From positions 1-7,342 of the forward strand of contig WFUQ01000204.1 in assembly GCA_015484935.1 (NCBI GenBank): a stretch of 7,342 bases of DNA, written 5' to 3'. The DNA comes from Gammaproteobacteria bacterium (lineage in GTDB: Bacteria > Pseudomonadota > Gammaproteobacteria > SZUA-229). The first letter of the stretch is position 1; each line of letters starts with the position of its first letter. The translations under genes and the position numbers were made by a program. Shown in pieces: positions 5,518 through 7,342 of this stretch. The notes beneath the pieces are model-generated. The model saw only the letters and a program-made list of their open reading frames with translations, ran no database searches and had not been told where the DNA came from.

Positions 5518-6387
5518 ATGAATACTTGCAGAACAGAACTCATCAGCATGACGATTGCAGCAGGACTCGCCTGCCTGCTGTGTGCCGGTTATGCACAGGC
5601 ATTACCCAAACAGTCACTGGTGCCCGGCGGCCTGGCTTTCATCAAGCTCGATAATTTTTCACCTGATACCAAGGTATATTTCGAGGGTAAACGTGTCGCT
5701 GTTTTCCAGCATGATGATGAATGGCTGGCGATGGCGGGAATACCGCTCAGACAGAAACCGGGCAAGGCCGAATTCGCCATCGAGTATGGCGATGGCCTCA
5801 GATTAAAAACCAGTGTCACGGTCAAAGCGAAAAAATACAAAGAGCAACATCTCACCATCACCAACAAACGCAAGGTGAACCCGTACAAACAGGACATGAC
5901 TCGCATCACCGCCGAGAGCAAACGCAAGAAGGCTGCTAAACGCGTCTGGACCGACAGAGCACCAGCCATCGATTTCATCTGGCCGACCGAAGGCAGGATC
6001 AGTAGCATCTTCGGTCTGCGCAGGTTCTTTAACGAACAAGCCAGAAAACCGCATACCGGGCTGGATATCGCCGCACCTGAAGGCACACCTGTGCTGGCCG
6101 CTGCCGATGGCAAAGTCATCGAATCCGGCAATTTCTTTTTCAGCGGTAACATGATCTATGTCGATCACGGTCAGGGAATTATTAGTCTTTACGCGCACTT
6201 ACACAGCATTTCTGTAAAACCGGGTGATGTAGTGAAACAGGGGCAGTTGATCGGTACGGTCGGCGAAACCGGTCGCGTGACCGGCCCTCATCTGCATTTC
6301 ACCGTCATCGCAAACCAGACGCTGATCGACCCCTTATTCATGCTCCCTGAAAAACACAGTGACACAGCCGACGAAAAACAGCCCTGA
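5518..6387 (+). CDS. Secreted M23-family peptidase (LytM domain)
   Basis: This 289-residue protein is predicted to act on peptidoglycan in the periplasm. A signal peptide covers about 1-28 (hydrophobic core 12-23, likely cleavage after AQA). Residues 30-105 form a beta-rich N-terminal region, followed by a lysine-rich linker (105-145). The M23 domain runs from about 150 to 275: HTGLD gives zinc ligands His179 and Asp183, YAHLH gives the candidate catalytic His227, and GPHLHF gives His258 and the ligand His260. All required residues are present, so it looks active rather than a degenerate activator such as EnvC or NlpD. Members of this group cleave peptide cross-links. The ATG at 5518 has no strong ribosome binding site; an internal ATG at residue 11 is possible. 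It is 94 nt upstream of infA, in the same direction. Confidence 0.92.
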   Translation: MNTCRTELISMTIAAGLACLLCAGYAQALPKQSLVPGGLAFIKLDNFSPDTKVYFEGKRVAVFQHDDEWLAMAGIPLRQKPGKAEFAIEYGDGLRLKTSVTVKAKKYKEQHLTITNKRKVNPYKQDMTRITAESKRKKAAKRVWTDRAPAIDFIWPTEGRISSIFGLRRFFNEQARKPHTGLDIAAPEGTPVLAAADGKVIESGNFFFSGNMIYVDHGQGIISLYAHLHSISVKPGDVVKQGQLIGTVGETGRVTGPHLHFTVIANQTLIDPLFMLPEKHSDTADEKQP

Positions 6388-6423
6388 ATCTCAGTATTAT
6401 TCCCGATATTTTGGCGAAAAGGC

Positions 6424-6451
6424 TTGCAGTTGAGTCAGAATTAACGATAAT
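6424..6451 (+). promoter_or_regulatory. Candidate sigma-70 promoter for infA
   Basis: TTGCAG (6424-6429) and GATAAT (6446-6451) are separated by 16 nt, a good -35/-10 pair, and lie about 30 nt upstream of the infA start at 6482. A second weaker pair, TTAACG (6441-6446) with TATAAC (6463-6468), overlaps it. Confidence 0.45.
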
Positions 6452-6481
6452 TAGCGCGCTTTTATAACAAACGGTTAAATT

Positions 6482-6700
6482 ATGGCGAAAGAAGAAGCTA
6501 TCCAGATGGAAGGCACAGTGGTCGAAACACTGCCTAACACCATGTTCCGCGTCGAACTGGAAAACGGTCACAAAGTGACTGCCCACATCTCGGGTAAGAT
6601 GCGCAAGCATTACATCCGCATCATGACTGGCGATGCGGTCACGGTCGAATTGACTCCTTACGATCTGGAAAAAGGCAGAATCGTCTATCGCGCCAAATAA
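6482..6700 (+). CDS. infA: Translation initiation factor IF-1
   Basis: This 72-residue protein is IF-1, which binds the A site of the 30S subunit and assists selection of the initiator tRNA. It is full length for the family and shows the standard S1/OB-fold text: [19 protein letters not shown], the [20 protein letters not shown] strand set, and [19 protein letters not shown] ending in GRIVYRAK. No purine-rich ribosome binding site precedes the ATG; the upstream sequence is AT-rich (AACGGTTAAATT), so initiation may rely on an unstructured leader. It ends in a strong terminator and faces clpA, an arrangement also seen in Escherichia coli. Confidence 0.98.
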   Translation: MAKEEAIQMEGTVVETLPNTMFRVELENGHKVTAHISGKMRKHYIRIMTGDAVTVELTPYDLEKGRIVYRAK

Positions 6701-6722
6701 TATTTCGCCCATCCAGAATCAA

Positions 6723-6751
6723 AAAAGGCCTGTTCTATGAACAGGCCTTTT
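6723..6751. terminator. Bidirectional intrinsic terminator between infA and clpA
   Basis: A perfect stem is formed by AAAAGGCCTGTTC (6723-6735) and GAACAGGCCTTTT (6739-6751) with a TAT loop. A-runs and T-runs flank both sides, so it can end transcripts of infA from the left and clpA from the right. It lies 22 nt past the infA stop. Confidence 0.9.
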
Positions 6752-6777
6752 CTATTGAGTTACGGAAAATTGCTTAG

Positions 6778-6858
6778 TCCGCAAATGCACGCGAATAAAC
6801 GCTAAAGTGCTGGGAACATATCTGGTTTTATTTGCGTCTATTCGCGTGCATTTGCGGA
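6778..6858. repeat. Perfect 20-bp inverted repeat of the dispersed TTTGCG family
   Basis: The arms 6778-6797 and 6839-6858 are exact reverse complements, separated by 41 nt. The inner arms continue to pair with a few mismatches. The right half reads TTTGCG, TTCGCG, TTTGCG with a 10-bp period (6831, 6841, 6851). It lies between the terminator and the clpA stop and contains no open reading frame. It resembles REP-like or small palindromic intergenic elements. Confidence 0.7.
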
Positions 6859-6893
6859 TCGACGATTTTAGTCACGATATCAACAGACCAGCA

Positions 6894-7342
6894 TCACGCT
6901 TTTACAGTCGCATCCTCTATCTGGATATCGAGTTCGCCGTCGTGGACACTGACTTCGACGTGGCCGCCTTTGGTCAGGTCACCGAACAGTATCTCGTTCG
7001 CTAACGGTTTCTTCAGGTGATCCTGTATCACTCGTGCCATAGGACGTGCGCCCATCTTCGGATCGTAGCCTTTCTCTGCGATCCACTTACGCGCATCTTT
7101 GTCTATGTGGATAGTGACCTTCTTCTCATCGAGCTGCATCTCGAGCTGGACCAGGAACTTATCGACTACACTGCCCAGCGTTCTCTCGTCGAGTGCATCG
7201 AACTGCACTACAGCATCGAGACGATTGCGGAATTCCGGTGTAAACAGACGTTTGATCTCTTCCATACCATCCAGATCATTCTGTTGTTCGGTGAAGCCCA
7301 TAGACTGACGTGATATGAGTTGCGCACCGGCATTGGTCGTCA
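6894..7342 (-). CDS. clpA: ATP-dependent Clp protease ATP-binding subunit ClpA, C-terminal part
   Basis: The C-terminal 148 residues of ClpA, the AAA+ unfoldase that feeds substrates to ClpP with the adaptor ClpS. The open frame runs off the right edge: upstream of the internal ATG at 7301 it reads TTNAGAQLISRQS, the normal ClpA 'TTNAG' region, so translation does not begin there. The following text MEEIKRLFTPEFRNRLDAVV, LEMQLDEKKVTI, YDPKMGARPMARVIQDHLKKPLANEILFG is characteristic of the second AAA+ domain and its C-terminal subdomain, including the sensor-2 GARPMAR. The stop is TGA at 6896-6894. It converges with infA, which matches the conserved neighbourhood; clpS would be expected beyond the right edge. 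Confidence 0.97.
   Translation of the reverse strand, partial: TTNAGAQLISRQSMGFTEQQNDLDGMEEIKRLFTPEFRNRLDAVVQFDALDERTLGSVVDKFLVQLEMQLDEKKVTIHIDKDARKWIAEKGYDPKMGARPMARVIQDHLKKPLANEILFGDLTKGGHVEVSVHDGELDIQIEDATVKA

Noticed and set aside
6338..6712. 124-codon minus frame opposite infA
   Set aside because: It is the complement of a highly conserved gene and its promoter and has no coding evidence.
1..7342. CRISPR array, insertion sequence, tRNA or rRNA gene, prophage or multi-gene defence system
   Set aside because: No regularly spaced identical repeats, transposase, integrase, tRNA cloverleaf or defence-type gene set was seen. The repeats present are short, degenerate and intergenic.

Overview
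The window looks like a chromosomal segment of a gammaproteobacterium. The infA-clpA pair is convergent, as in Escherichia coli. One gene encodes a PEP-CTERM-type surface protein with a VPLPA-like sorting tail, and the serine acetyltransferase is the short form often found with iscR. These features, with moderate GC, suggest an environmental, probably aquatic lineage; the exact taxon is an inference I cannot confirm.

Layout: most of the window (1-5383) is a minus-strand series. From right to left it contains a class I/II aminotransferase (GTG start), a DUF2797 cysteine-rich protein 22 nt downstream (probable operon), a serine O-acetyltransferase (cysE) with no canonical start codon at its expected N-terminus, a DUF2461 protein whose last 25 residues lie in another frame, a PEP-CTERM-type secreted protein behind an excellent sigma-54 (-24/-12) promoter match, and the N-terminus of an unrecognised protein running off the left edge. 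On the plus strand, diverging from the aminotransferase, are a secreted M23 peptidase (LytM fold) and infA (IF-1). infA ends in a strong terminator and faces the C-terminal part of clpA, which runs off the right edge.

Intergenic DNA: several gaps hold copies of a degenerate '(N)TTYGCG / CTCTGCG' repeat text (about 2331-2363, 3211-3221, 3303-3326, 6778-6858). The last includes a perfect 20-bp inverted repeat with a 41-nt spacer. A separate 17-bp hairpin at 340-381 lies downstream of the PEP-CTERM gene.

Functional picture: apart from the two probable operons or adjacent pairs, the genes are housekeeping or poorly characterised and do not form one pathway. I see no new multi-gene defence or mobile system. 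The observations most worth follow-up are the sigma-54 promoter on the exosortase-type cargo gene, the start-less cysE, and the frameshifted DUF2461 gene. The last two lie about 1.6 kb apart, so either real lesions or sequence errors must be considered.
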